Origin: Brachyspira intermedia PWS/A | GTDB taxonomy: Bacteria > Spirochaetota > Brachyspiria > Brachyspirales > Brachyspiraceae | Assembly: GCF_000223215.1 (NCBI RefSeq) | Contig: NC_017243.1 | Span: 1,798,001-1,862,000, forward strand | Direction: 5' to 3' | DNA: 64,000 nt | Shown: in pieces, positions 51,802 through 61,361 of the stretch | How positions within the stretch are numbered: the stretch's first letter is position 1 | Layout of the letters: every line of letters starts with the position of its first letter | Notes under the pieces: model-generated | Told to the model about the DNA's origin: nothing | Seen by the model: only the letters and a program-made list of their open reading frames with translations | Databases searched by the model: none | Made by a program: the position numbers and the translations under genes

Positions 51802-52800
51802 TTAAATTACGAATTTTTTGAATTCTTTTGCAAGTTCACTAGCATCTGTACCAACTACTATATGAATTTCATTATTGTTTATTGTTTCAACTGCAGGATA
51901 ATATTTCTTTATCTCTTCAATATTAACTTTATTAATATCTTTTATTTCCAATCTCAATCTAGTAGCACAATTAGTAACTTTAGTTATATTATCTATACCT
52001 CCAACTAATGGAAGAAGTAATGATGTTTTTAAAGTTTGACTTCCTAGCAATTTTTCTAAATCTTCAGCAAGCTCACTTACAGAAGTACCAACTACTATAT
52101 GCACTTCTTTATCATTTATCTTTTGTACTGCCGGATAATACTTTTTTATTCCATCAGCATTAACCTTATTAACATCTTTCAATTCAAGTCTTAATCTAGT
52201 AGCACAATTATTTACTTTTACTATATTTTCTATTCCGCCAATCAAAGGAATAAGCATTAATGCATCATTAGCATAAGTAATATCTCTATCATTAGTTTCA
52301 TAAGAAGTAATTAACTTTTCTAAATCCTCAGCAAGCTCGCTTACAGAAGTACCAACTATTATATGAACTTCTTTATCATTTATCTTTTGTACTGCTGGAT
52401 AATATTTTTTTATCTCTTCAGTATTTACTTTATTAACATCTTTTACTTCAAGTCTCAATCTAGTAGCACAATTATTTACTTTTACTATATTTTCTCTATT
52501 TCCAAGTAAAGGAAGAAGAGTCATAGCTCTATTAGAAGCATTATCATCAAAAGCCATTATTCTCTCTAAAGATTCAGCTAATTCGCTTGCATTTGTACCA
52601 ACTACTATATGAACTTCTTTATCACTTATCTTCTGTACTGCTGGATAATATTTTTTTATCTCTTCAGCATTTACTTTATTTACATCTTTTACTTCAAGTC
52701 TTAATCTAGTAGCACAGTTATTTACTTTTACTATATTTTCTCTTCCGCCTAGCAAATTCATAGGAAGTATAAATTTAACATCTTTTTTATTTGATTCCAT
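51802..52800 (-). CDS. Protein of four tandem PTS EIIB (glucose-family) domains
   Basis: 332 residues made almost only of EIIB domains. The phospho-accepting Cys in N-C-A-T-R-L-R-L-E occurs at C29, C111, C199 and C278; each domain runs from L-L-x-L-x-G-x-x-x-N-I to V-G-T-x-x-S-E-L-A. Short linkers (F-D-D-N-A-S-N-R; S-Y-E-T-N-D-R-D) join them. There is no EIIC, EIIA, HPr or signal peptide, so it is a soluble cytoplasmic phosphoprotein. The first 137 bases including the upstream region are identical to the two-domain gene at 53136. It could be a phosphate buffer, decoy or regulator; all three are inference. Confidence 0.9.
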   Translation of the reverse strand: MESNKKDVKFILPMNLLGGRENIVKVNNCATRLRLEVKDVNKVNAEEIKKYYPAVQKISDKEVHIVVGTNASELAESLERIMAFDDNASNRAMTLLPLLGNRENIVKVNNCATRLRLEVKDVNKVNTEEIKKYYPAVQKINDKEVHIIVGTSVSELAEDLEKLITSYETNDRDITYANDALMLIPLIGGIENIVKVNNCATRLRLELKDVNKVNADGIKKYYPAVQKINDKEVHIVVGTSVSELAEDLEKLLGSQTLKTSLLLPLVGGIDNITKVTNCATRLRLEIKDINKVNIEEIKKYYPAVETINNNEIHIVVGTDASELAKEFKKFVI

Positions 52801-52819
52801 TGTTAAACCTCATAATATT
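52683..52819. repeat. 137-base perfect direct repeat, copy A
   Basis: Identical to 53510-53646. It covers the first EIIB domain's start, the ATG, the ribosome site and part of the leader of the four-domain gene. Perfect identity implies a very recent duplication or conversion. Confidence 0.9.
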
Positions 52820-53135
52820 TATAATGTACAATACTAACATAATATGTATTTTATTTCTAGTATATATTGAAATGCCATAGTTTATGGATTTTTTATTAAA
52901 AATGATATAAATAAAATATGTTAGAAAACTAACATGTAAATTTATAAAAGACTATCTTTTATAATCATATTAAATATTGTTTGTATATATTTAACTAAAG
53001 TTAATAATTTTTTAATAAAATAAAACTGAAAAATGTTTTCTATAAACTTTATTTTAATTAATTTTTCATATAAAAAGCTCGGCAATAATAAATACTGCAA
53101 GCATTAAAACATATGAAATACAATAAAAAAAATAA
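52820..53135. other. Intergenic region between the two poly-EIIB genes
   Basis: A+T-rich; no gene. The 5' part shares the leader of copy B (ATACTAACATAATAT near 52832-52846), which includes the presumed minus-strand -10. A minus-strand imperfect hairpin GCTTGC...GCCGAGC followed by TTTTTAT (53074-53102) may end the two-domain transcript. Nothing else was recognised. Confidence 0.45.
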
Positions 53136-53627
53136 TTATTTATTCAATAATTTTTTTAATTCATCAGCTAATTCAAAAGCCTTAGTACCAACTATTATAT
53201 GAACTTCTGTAGGACTTATTTTCTGTACTACTGGATAATATTTTTCTTCATTAATCTTATCAGCATTTACAACTTCCAATCTAAGTCTTGTAGCACAATT
53301 ATTTATATTTACTATATTTTCTCTGCCTCCAAGCAAAGAAATAATATCTGATAAATTATTGTAAACACTATAATCAGAAGCTAATATTTTCTCTAAAGAT
53401 TCAGCAATTAAATTGGCATTAGTACCAACTATTATATGAACTTCTGTAGGACTTATTTTTTGTACAGAAGGATAATATTTTTCTATTTCTTTTTCATCAA
53501 CTTTATTAGCATCTTTTACTTCAAGTCTTAATCTAGTAGCACAGTTATTTACTTTTACTATATTTTCTCTTCCGCCTAGCAAATTCATAGGAAGTATAAA
53601 TTTAACATCTTTTTTATTTGATTCCAT
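53136..53627 (-). CDS. Protein of two tandem PTS EIIB (glucose-family) domains
   Basis: 163 residues with two EIIB domains; active Cys at C29 and C111, both in N-C-A-T-R-L-R-L-E-V. The opening 39 residues equal those of the four-domain protein, and the DNA is identical over 137 bases including the leader, so one arose from the other. The second domain is somewhat shortened in its helix (A-D-K-I-N-E-E-K-Y-Y-P). No EIIC part. It lies between the four-domain gene and the EIICB gene, all on the minus strand. Confidence 0.9.
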   Translation of the reverse strand: MESNKKDVKFILPMNLLGGRENIVKVNNCATRLRLEVKDANKVDEKEIEKYYPSVQKISPTEVHIIVGTNANLIAESLEKILASDYSVYNNLSDIISLLGGRENIVNINNCATRLRLEVVNADKINEEKYYPVVQKISPTEVHIIVGTKAFELADELKKLLNK

Positions 53628-53646
53628 TGTTAAACCTCATAATATT
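53510..53646. repeat. 137-base perfect direct repeat, copy B
   Basis: Identical to 52683-52819. The pair lies 690 bases apart in direct orientation, so recombination could delete the intervening sequence and merge the two poly-EIIB genes. Confidence 0.9.
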
Positions 53647-53682
53647 ATGATTTATAATACTAACATAATATTTATTTTATCT

Positions 53683-53718
53683 CTATAAAAAATAGCCCGC
53701 AATATAAATTGCAGGCTA
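53683..53718 (-). terminator. Terminator after the EIICB gene
   Basis: On the minus strand TAGCCTGCAAT pairs with ATTGCGGGCTA (one G-T pair), followed by TTTTTTAT. It separates the EIICB transcript from the poly-EIIB genes. Confidence 0.88.
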
Positions 53719-53748
53719 TCATATTATTATATAATGCTATATAAACAA

Positions 53749-55209
53749 TTATTTTTTAGCTACTTTCTTGAACTCATCTGCTAAGAATTGCACTTTAGGG
53801 CCTACAATTACTTGTACAGAAGTTTTTCCAGGAGTTAATACACCAGGGAACATTTTTTTAATTTCAGCAGCTTGTATTATAGTATTATCTTTTACTTCTA
53901 ATCTTAATCTAGTAGCACAGTTATCAATATCAACTATATTTTCTATACCGCCAAGTAAAGGAAGAAGCATTAATGCTTTTTCTGCATAAGAAGCATCGCC
54001 TGAAACACTAACTTCTACTTCTACATCATCATCATCTTCTCTTCCAGGAGTTTTAAGATTGAATTTCTGTATAGCAAAATTGAATATAACAAAATATAAT
54101 ACAAAGAATACTATACCTTGAATAATCAACATATACCAATTAACAGCTAATGGGTTTTTAGTAGAAAGAAGTAAGTCTATCAAACCAGCTGAGAATCCGA
54201 ATCCAGCCATCCATTTCATACTAGCAGAAATAATTAAAGAAATACAAGTAAGTAAAGCGTGTATTACATATAATACAGGAGCTACGAACATGAATGAGAA
54301 TTCTATAGGCTCAGTAACACCAGTAAAGAAGCTAGCAAAACCAGCAGCCAACATTATAGATTTAATTTTATTTCTATTTTCAGGCTTAGCATTTTTGATG
54401 AAAGCTAAACAAGCACCTAAAAGACCAAACATCATAATAGGGAAGAATCCAGCCTGATACATACCAGTAACACCTATTGTAGCTGTACCAGCATCTATAG
54501 AAGCCTGACCGCCTAAGAAATTAGGTATATCATTGATACCAGCAACGTCAAACCAGAATACTGAGTTAAGAGCATGGTGTAAACCAACAGGGATTAATAA
54601 TCTATTGAAGAAACCATAAATACCTGCTCCTATAGGACCAAGACCTATTATAGCTTCACCAAATGCTACTAAACCGCCATAAATAGCAGGCCAAATAACC
54701 ATTAAGATGAAAGATACTACCATCATAACTACAGATGTAATTATTGGTACAAATCTTCTTCCACTGAAAAATGCCAAAAATTCAGGCAATTTAATTTCAG
54801 AAAATTTATTATATAAACCTCCTGCTATAACACCGCAAAGTATTCCTATAAATTGGTTATTAATTTTAGCAAAACCAGCAGGAACTTGCTCAACAGGTTT
54901 ACTTTGAATCATAGCAACTGTAGCAGGGGCTAAAAGAGTTGTAACAACAAGGAAAGCAACAAGACCAGCTAAAGCAGCAGCACCATTTCTATCTTTTGAC
55001 ATACCGAAAGCAACACCAATAGCAAAAAGTATAGGCATATTGTCTATAATAGAACCGCCGGCCTTAATAAAGAAAGCTGCAACTGGACTTCCGCCGCCCC
55101 ATCCATTTGGGTCAATCCAATAACCAATACCCAAAAGAATAGCTGCTGCAGGTAATACAGCAACTGGAACCATTAGGGACTTACCTATTCTTTGTAGATA
55201 ATTAAACAT
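53749..55209 (-). CDS. PTS EIICB component, N-acetylglucosamine/glucose type
   Basis: 486-residue sugar-importing permease. EIIC spans about 1-385, with family parts L-M-V-P-V-A-V-L-P-A-A-A-I-L-L-G, G-L-H-H-A-L-N-S-V-F-W-F and G-V-T-E-P-I-E-F-S-F-M-F-V-A-P. An acidic linker (E-D-D-D-D-V-E-V-E-V) leads to one EIIB domain with the phospho-cysteine C431 in N-C-A-T-R-L-R-L. The EIIC resembles NagE more than PtsG, so GlcNAc is the likely substrate. It needs the separate EIIA at 55479. Confidence 0.93.
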   Translation of the reverse strand: MFNYLQRIGKSLMVPVAVLPAAAILLGIGYWIDPNGWGGGSPVAAFFIKAGGSIIDNMPILFAIGVAFGMSKDRNGAAALAGLVAFLVVTTLLAPATVAMIQSKPVEQVPAGFAKINNQFIGILCGVIAGGLYNKFSEIKLPEFLAFFSGRRFVPIITSVVMMVVSFILMVIWPAIYGGLVAFGEAIIGLGPIGAGIYGFFNRLLIPVGLHHALNSVFWFDVAGINDIPNFLGGQASIDAGTATIGVTGMYQAGFFPIMMFGLLGACLAFIKNAKPENRNKIKSIMLAAGFASFFTGVTEPIEFSFMFVAPVLYVIHALLTCISLIISASMKWMAGFGFSAGLIDLLLSTKNPLAVNWYMLIIQGIVFFVLYFVIFNFAIQKFNLKTPGREDDDDVEVEVSVSGDASYAEKALMLLPLLGGIENIVDIDNCATRLRLEVKDNTIIQAAEIKKMFPGVLTPGKTSVQVIVGPKVQFLADEFKKVAKK

Positions 55210-55478
55210 ATATCCTCCATAAAAATTAAAAAAGTAATTATTTTACTTATATTACATAGTATAATACTTATTTATTATATTATCAAGTATTATACAATTT
55301 ATTAATTCATTTTTTACAAGTTTTTATCATTTATGTAAATAAAAAACCTAAATTATTTATATTATATACGATATTTGAACATAAAAACTATTATAATATT
55401 TTTTAGGATAAAGTTATTTACTTTATAAACATTTGTGATAAAATAAAAATACAAAGTTATTTAGTGGAGGTATTTATA

Positions 55479-55943
55479 ATGGGATTATTCTCTAAAAAAA
55501 TCGAAATAAAAAGTCCTATAAAAGGCAGATTGGTTGATGTTACAGAAGTAAAAGATGAGGCTTTCTCTACAAAAGCACTTGGCGATGGAATGGCTATTGT
55601 ACCAGAGGAAGGAAAAGTATACTCTCCTGTTGACGGCGAAGTTATAACAATGGTTGATAGTAATCATGCCATAGGATTATCTTCTAAAGGAATTGAAATA
55701 CTTATACACATTGGAATGGACACTGTAAAATTGGGCGGTAAACACTTCAAAGCACATGTTAAAGAAGGAGATAAAGTTAAAGTAGGTACCTTATTAATAG
55801 AATTTGATAAAGAAGAAGTAGAAAAAGAATATGATATTACTTCCCCTGTTATAATACCTAATTTCTCTGAATTAAAATCATTAACTAAAACAGCTCCTAG
55901 AAATGTTTCTACAGATGATGTCATAATGACTGCTGTTAAATAA
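55479..55943 (+). CDS. PTS EIIA component, glucose (Crr) family
   Basis: 154 residues. Passes phosphate from HPr to EIIB. H77 in I-L-I-H-I-G-M-D-T is the phosphorylated histidine and H63 in S-N-H-A-I-G its partner. P-V-D-G-E-V and K-S-P-I-K-G-R-L are typical. The start at 55479 follows GGAGG. It diverges from the EIICB gene; the 270-base gap holds the two promoters. It may phosphorylate the EIICB and also the poly-EIIB proteins. Confidence 0.93.
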   Translation: MGLFSKKIEIKSPIKGRLVDVTEVKDEAFSTKALGDGMAIVPEEGKVYSPVDGEVITMVDSNHAIGLSSKGIEILIHIGMDTVKLGGKHFKAHVKEGDKVKVGTLLIEFDKEEVEKEYDITSPVIIPNFSELKSLTKTAPRNVSTDDVIMTAVK

Positions 55944-55998
55944 AAAATAATATATATTAAGTTATTATTAGAGGAGTGATAAAAGCTCCTCTTTATTT

Positions 55999-57348
55999 TT
56001 ATTCTTTATTATCTTTAATATCTTCTTTTAATTTTCTATATAAAGTAGCTCTTTCAATTCCAAGTATTTTAGCAACCTGTGCCTTATTAAAATTATTATT
56101 GCTAAGCAAATGATTAATATACATTCTTTCAAGTTCTTCTAATGTAACATCATTTTCAACTACAAAATTGCTTTCGCTGTTTTTCAAAGCCCAATCAGGT
56201 ATATTGCTCTCATCAATTTTTCCGTCTTTACACATAACAACCATAGTTTCTATTGTGTTTCTAAGTTCTCTGACATTTCCTTCCCATTGCAATGAAGATA
56301 ATATTTTATATACCTTTTTATCAACCGATTTTATTTCTATAGAATGTACTTTAGAAAACTCCTTAATAAAATTATCTATTAAAAGAGGTATATCTTCCCT
56401 TCTCTCTCTAAGAGGAGGCATTTCTATTTTTATAACATTAAGCCTATAATATAAATCTTCTCTGAATTTACCCTCTTTTATTTCCTCTGATAATTTTTTA
56501 TTTGTAGCAGCAATTACCCTGATATCAACTTCAATAGGAGTATTAGAACCTACCCTCTCTATAACTCTTTCTTCCAACACCCTCAATAATTTAACTTGTA
56601 CAATCTGATTAATCTCACCTATCTCATCTAAAAATATAGTGCCTTTATTTGCTGCCTCAAATCTTCCGATTTTTTTATCAATAGCTCCTGTAAAAGAACC
56701 TTTTTCATGTCCAAATAATTCGCTTTCCAAAACACCTTCTGAAAGTGCCGCACAGTTTACAGTTATATAAGGCTGTTTGGCTCTGTCTGATATTTGATGA
56801 ATAGCATTAGCAACTAATTCCTTACCTGTTCCACTCTCACCTTCTATCAATACTGTAGCTTTAGTTCTCGCAACCTGTTTTATTGCCTCATAAACCTTTA
56901 ATATTTTAGGACTATGCCCTATCATACCGTAAAAACTTTCATGATAATCCACTCTGCTTTCAAGAGTTTCATTAGTTTTCTTAATATTTTTACTTTCTAA
57001 AGCTCTTGCTATAATAAGAAGCATCTTATCAAGATTGAAAGGCTTCGTCATAAAATCATAAGCACCAAGCCTCATCATTTCAACAGCAGTTTCAACATTT
57101 CCATGCCCCGTTAACACTATAACAGGTATATGTTTGTCAAAGTCTAAAATATCTTTTAAAAATTCCTCACCAGTTTTTTCAGGCATTTTTAAATCAGTTA
57201 TAACTAAATCAATTCCGCCTTTATAAACGATTTCTATTCCTTTCTCGCCGTTTTCAGCAGTTACAACTTCATAACCTTCGAATTCCAATGATTTTTTAAT
57301 ACCATCTCTTATATTTTTCTCATCATCTATTACTAATATTTTAGGCAT
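55999..57348 (-). CDS. NtrC-family sigma-54-dependent response regulator
   Basis: 449 residues: receiver domain (phospho-Asp52, D-D at 8-9, K in M-T-K-P-F), AAA+ domain with G-E-S-G-T-G-K-E and G-S-F-T-G-A (sigma-54 contact loop, Ser in place of the usual Ala), Walker B I-F-L-D-E-I-G-E, and a C-terminal Fis-like helix-turn-helix (K-A-Q-V-A-K-I-L-G-I-E-R-A-T-L-Y-R-K-L-K). It activates sigma-54 promoters under the adjacent kinase. Target genes cannot be told. Confidence 0.95.
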   Translation of the reverse strand: MPKILVIDDEKNIRDGIKKSLEFEGYEVVTAENGEKGIEIVYKGGIDLVITDLKMPEKTGEEFLKDILDFDKHIPVIVLTGHGNVETAVEMMRLGAYDFMTKPFNLDKMLLIIARALESKNIKKTNETLESRVDYHESFYGMIGHSPKILKVYEAIKQVARTKATVLIEGESGTGKELVANAIHQISDRAKQPYITVNCAALSEGVLESELFGHEKGSFTGAIDKKIGRFEAANKGTIFLDEIGEINQIVQVKLLRVLEERVIERVGSNTPIEVDIRVIAATNKKLSEEIKEGKFREDLYYRLNVIKIEMPPLRERREDIPLLIDNFIKEFSKVHSIEIKSVDKKVYKILSSLQWEGNVRELRNTIETMVVMCKDGKIDESNIPDWALKNSESNFVVENDVTLEELERMYINHLLSNNNFNKAQVAKILGIERATLYRKLKEDIKDNKE

Positions 57349-57351
57349 AAT

Positions 57352-58533
57352 TTATAAATCCGTTTCTAAAAATTTTTGATTCTCCTGCTTTAAAGGAAGT
57401 TTTATAATAAACTCACTTCCTTTACCATATTCGCTTTCTATAGTTACATTTCCATTATGTGCTTCTATTATACGAACTACATTTGTAAGTCCTAAACCTG
57501 TACCATGTCTTTTAGTTGTAAAATAAGGCTCGAATATTTTACCAAGAGATTCTTCTTTTATTCCGACACCTGTGTCTTTTATACTTATAACCGCATAATT
57601 ATCAACGGTTTTAAGTTTTATAAAAATTTCTTTCTTTTTATCATCTGCATTATCACTCATAGCATCTATAGCATTCTGTATTATATTAATTAAAGACTGC
57701 TTTATATATTTTTCATCCAATTTTAATATAAGATTATCCTTATCAAATTTAACATCAATATTAACATTATTCTTTTCTATCTCATATTTCAAAAATGCTA
57801 TAGTAGATAAAATAAGTTCATTTATATTAACATCTTCAATATTAAGCTCCAATTTACGCACAGAAAATAAAAATGAATTTATAGTTTCCTCAAGTCTGCT
57901 TATTTCTTCTTTGATAATATCCGAATACTCTTTAAAATCTTTATAGCATTGACATTCATTATCCATGTTCTTTTTTATTATCTTATCTATAAGTTGTACA
58001 TATATCGAAATAGAACCAAGAGGATTTTTTATTTCATGTGCTACTCCTGCAGCAAGTGTTGTAAGAGAAGCTAATTGTTCGGCTCTTTTAAGTTTCTGTG
58101 CACTTTCGTATGTTTTAGTAATATCGAATGCCTTTATAAGCGTACCTATTATTCTTCCGCTATCTCCTATTGGAAGTATATTTATCTGGAGTATCCTTTC
58201 ATTTTCATCATCTTTTAATAATTTTGTATCTGAAATATTATCTTTCATAAGTTCTAATATAGATCTTCCTATATCAGTTGATGACATATATTTTGAAAGA
58301 GGCTTACCTTCAGAGTTTCTAGGTATTGAAAAGAGAAAGCAGGCTTTTTTATTTATTCCTTGTATGGCATTCTTATCATCTATTGCTATTATACCCTCTT
58401 CAAGATTTTCTAAAATAATGTTTTGAGAATACCAAAGAGTTGACAGCCTTTTAAAAACTTTCTTCTTTTCATTATCAGAAACTTTATCGAAATTCTGCAG
58501 TATTTTATCAAAAAACTGATTTCTTCTATTCAT
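57352..58533 (-). CDS. NtrB-like sensor histidine kinase
   Basis: 393-residue soluble kinase without membrane segments. A PAS domain (about 38-140, I-L-E-N-L-E-E-G-I-I-A-I-D) is followed by HisKA with H166 in A-A-G-V-A-H-E-I-K-N-P-L and an ATPase domain (N-I-I-Q-N-A-I-D-A-M, D-T-G-V-G-I, F-T-T-K-R-H-G-T-G-L-G-L). C-Q-C-Y-K within the dimerisation region is unusual. It is directly followed by its response regulator (three-base gap), so it senses a cytoplasmic signal. Confidence 0.94.
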   Translation of the reverse strand: MNRRNQFFDKILQNFDKVSDNEKKKVFKRLSTLWYSQNIILENLEEGIIAIDDKNAIQGINKKACFLFSIPRNSEGKPLSKYMSSTDIGRSILELMKDNISDTKLLKDDENERILQINILPIGDSGRIIGTLIKAFDITKTYESAQKLKRAEQLASLTTLAAGVAHEIKNPLGSISIYVQLIDKIIKKNMDNECQCYKDFKEYSDIIKEEISRLEETINSFLFSVRKLELNIEDVNINELILSTIAFLKYEIEKNNVNIDVKFDKDNLILKLDEKYIKQSLINIIQNAIDAMSDNADDKKKEIFIKLKTVDNYAVISIKDTGVGIKEESLGKIFEPYFTTKRHGTGLGLTNVVRIIEAHNGNVTIESEYGKGSEFIIKLPLKQENQKFLETDL

Positions 58534-58583
58534 TTTATAAAGTATATTAAAAATAAAAAAAACTTCAATACTATAAATAAAAA

Positions 58584-59939
58584 TTATGAAGCAAATGAAA
58601 GTTCTTTAATCAAAGCACTAGGTGCATATATAGATGAATGATGATAATCAGTATCATTGGCAAGCATTTCTACATTGCTCAAAAGGTCTAATATATTACC
58701 TGAAACAATGAAAGGACTTGCTGTATAAGATAATTTACCATTCTCTATTTTTATACCTTCAGCCTGTAAAGAAAAATCTCCGCTTATAGCATTAACTCCA
58801 GCATGAGTTCCTGTCAAAGAATTCACTAATACACCATTTTGAATTTGAGAAATTAATTCTTCCTGAGTATTATTTCCATTCTCCAAAATAAAATTATGAC
58901 AAGATATGCCTATAGAAGTTTTGAATCCTCTTGAAGCATGTGAAGTTGTTTTTATACCATCTTTTTTAGCAGTATAATTATTATAAAGATAGCTATTTAA
59001 AACTCCGTTAGTAATTATATTTAAATCCTTAGTTTTAGAGCCTTCTCCGTCAAAATTTGTATTTGCCAAACCTTTATCATACATAGGAATATCTTTAATA
59101 TTTATTATACTGCTAGCTATTTTCTGATTCAATTTTCCCTGAAGAAGTGATAATTTCTTTTGAACTGCCTCTGAAGAAAATAAACCTAAATAAGCACCTA
59201 TAATTATTCTCATAGCTTTATTCGTGAATACAGTTTTATATTTTCCGCTTTCTATAGGCTTTGCAGATAATTTATTTACAACATTATCAACTATATTTTT
59301 TGTAAAAGAATCAATATCAAATACGGCATCTGTTGAAGAATAAACATCAAAAAAAGTTTTTACTGTATCATTTTCTTTTGCTATTACTTCACCATAATAT
59401 GCTATACTGTTTTTCTTCTCTTCTTTGCATATACCATTGCTATTTATTATACATTTATTAAAATTATATCTGGCTAATCCTGCAGACGGTACATTTACAA
59501 TTCTATTATCAAGAGAATATAATTTATCTTCTATAGATAATGAAATTTCTTTAAGTTTATCATTAGAGAGATTAACTATATCTTTATTAATCATATCATA
59601 ACTTTTTTCATCATCATCTTTATCTATAAGTTTATTGTATTCAGGTTCAGAATCAGCATAATGTAATGAAGTTTTTGCATTATTGATAAGATCATCTATA
59701 TTAATATCAGCACTTATCTTCTCTGTAAAACTTATTCCAACCTTACCATCTTTAATTAATCTTAAACCTATGCCTCCGGATTCAGCATAAGTATATTTAT
59801 CTAAATCTTTTTCCCTTACAGTAAATTCCTCTTCTCCGCTACTTGACATATATATTTCTATTTCATCAATATCTTTTGCCTTATTTTTTATATCATTATA
59901 TATCTCTTTTATTCTATTCATAAAACTATTCTCTGACAT
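58584..59939 (-). CDS. tldE: TldE/PmbA family metalloprotease subunit
   Basis: 451 residues. The TldD/TldE pair is a cytoplasmic protease that processes unfolded leader peptides and some modified peptides. Typical parts are Y-T-Y-A-E-S-G-G-I-G-L-R, T-S-H-A-S-R-G-F-K-T-S-I-G and N-A-I-S-G-D-F-S-L-Q-A-E-G. TldE lacks the metal motif; that lies in TldD. It begins where the tldD gene ends, so the two are coupled. Confidence 0.93.
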   Translation of the reverse strand: MSENSFMNRIKEIYNDIKNKAKDIDEIEIYMSSSGEEEFTVREKDLDKYTYAESGGIGLRLIKDGKVGISFTEKISADINIDDLINNAKTSLHYADSEPEYNKLIDKDDDEKSYDMINKDIVNLSNDKLKEISLSIEDKLYSLDNRIVNVPSAGLARYNFNKCIINSNGICKEEKKNSIAYYGEVIAKENDTVKTFFDVYSSTDAVFDIDSFTKNIVDNVVNKLSAKPIESGKYKTVFTNKAMRIIIGAYLGLFSSEAVQKKLSLLQGKLNQKIASSIINIKDIPMYDKGLANTNFDGEGSKTKDLNIITNGVLNSYLYNNYTAKKDGIKTTSHASRGFKTSIGISCHNFILENGNNTQEELISQIQNGVLVNSLTGTHAGVNAISGDFSLQAEGIKIENGKLSYTASPFIVSGNILDLLSNVEMLANDTDYHHSSIYAPSALIKELSFAS

Positions 59940-61328
59940 TTATCTTCCTCCAACAGTAAGCTCTTTAACTTTAATAGCAGGCTGTCCAACAGTAGTAGGA
60001 ACAGAACCTGAAATGCTTCCGCATATTCCATCAGCCAATTCTAAATTTGATGAAACTGCTTCAATATTCATAAGTGTTTCATCTCCACGTCCTATAAGTG
60101 TAGCACCTCTTACAGGTTCAGTAATTTTTCCGTTCTCTATTAAATAACCTTCGGAAACAGCAAAGTTATAATCTGTTGTAGCAGGATCAACTGAACCGCC
60201 TCCCATTTTTTTAGCATAAAGTCCATACTCTATTCCTGATATAAGTTCATCAAAACTAGCATTGCCTTTATCTATAAATGTGTTTCTCATTCTTGAAGTA
60301 GGAGGATATTTATAATTTTCTCTCCTAGCACTTCCTGTTATTTTTTGATTCATCTTCATAGAACCAAGCTCATCAACTAAATAACTTTTTAATATTCCAT
60401 TCTCTATTAAAACTGTTCTTTGTGCCTCATTACCTTCATCATCAATATTATAACTTCCCCAAGCATTTTTTATAGTTCCGTCATCTACAGCAGTAACAAC
60501 ATCGGAAGCTATTTTCTCTCCCAATTTATTGCAGAATACACTGGCATTATCAGCAACAGATGTAGCCTCCAAAGCATGTCCGCAAGCCTCATGGAATATT
60601 ACTCCGCCGAATGCATTATCTATTACAACAGGATATTTTCCGGATTTAGGATATTTAGAATTAAGCATCTTTATAGCTGAATTAGCAGTTTCCATTGCCA
60701 TATCTTCTAAATTAATATCTTTTATAACTTGGAATCCGTCTAATGCTCCTTTTGTTCTGCGTGCTGTTTGAGTATTTGTTCCATCGCTAGCCATAGCCAT
60801 CATAATAAGTCTTGTATATGTTTGAGAATCTTCTTTTAATATTCCGTTACTTGCACATACCAAAATATTTCTTTGCTTTTCTGAATACATAGCATTAACT
60901 TGTTTTATTTTGTCTGATACTCCTCTTGATGTTTTATCTAAATATGAAAGAACTTCTATCTTATCATCAAAATTTACATCGAAAGGATTTATATGTAATG
61001 GGTGATTATCTTTTTCTTTTGACTGAATAAAATCTTTAACCATATACTTTTTATCATTTACAATAGAAGCAGCAGATTTTGCTAAATTAATTAAACTGTT
61101 ATTGCTTGTATCATTAGAATATAAATATATTGTTTTTTTATTGACTATAATTCTTAATCCTACACCATAATTATTTCCAAGACTCATATCATCAACTTTT
61201 GAATCTAAATAACTTATTGAATTAACTTTAGTATCTTCAAAAAATAAATCAGCATACTCGCCTCCATTTTTTAAAGCTTCTTCCAAAACTGTATGCAAAA
61301 AATTTTCATCAAAATTAAAATATTTCAT
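59940..61328 (-). CDS. tldD: TldD family metalloprotease catalytic subunit
   Basis: 462 residues. The metal site H-E-A-C-G-H is at 246-251 in G-G-V-I-F-H-E-A-C-G-H-A-L-E-A-T. Other conserved stretches are Y-G-V-G-L-R-I, A-R-R-E-N-Y-K-Y-P-P-T-S-R-M-R-N-T and G-G-G-S-V-D-P-A-T-T-D-Y-N-F. It works as a heterodimer with TldE. No modified-peptide cluster is visible here, so general peptide turnover is the likely role. Confidence 0.95.
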   Translation of the reverse strand: MKYFNFDENFLHTVLEEALKNGGEYADLFFEDTKVNSISYLDSKVDDMSLGNNYGVGLRIIVNKKTIYLYSNDTSNNSLINLAKSAASIVNDKKYMVKDFIQSKEKDNHPLHINPFDVNFDDKIEVLSYLDKTSRGVSDKIKQVNAMYSEKQRNILVCASNGILKEDSQTYTRLIMMAMASDGTNTQTARRTKGALDGFQVIKDINLEDMAMETANSAIKMLNSKYPKSGKYPVVIDNAFGGVIFHEACGHALEATSVADNASVFCNKLGEKIASDVVTAVDDGTIKNAWGSYNIDDEGNEAQRTVLIENGILKSYLVDELGSMKMNQKITGSARRENYKYPPTSRMRNTFIDKGNASFDELISGIEYGLYAKKMGGGSVDPATTDYNFAVSEGYLIENGKITEPVRGATLIGRGDETLMNIEAVSSNLELADGICGSISGSVPTTVGQPAIKVKELTVGGR

Positions 61329-61361
61329 TTATTCTCCTTTTTTATTAAGTTTCAATTAAAA

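Noticed and set aside
51802-53627. Broken fragments of a larger EIICB permease
   Set aside because: Both genes have intact starts, ribosome sites and stops, all phospho-cysteines are kept, and there is no EIIC remnant nearby.
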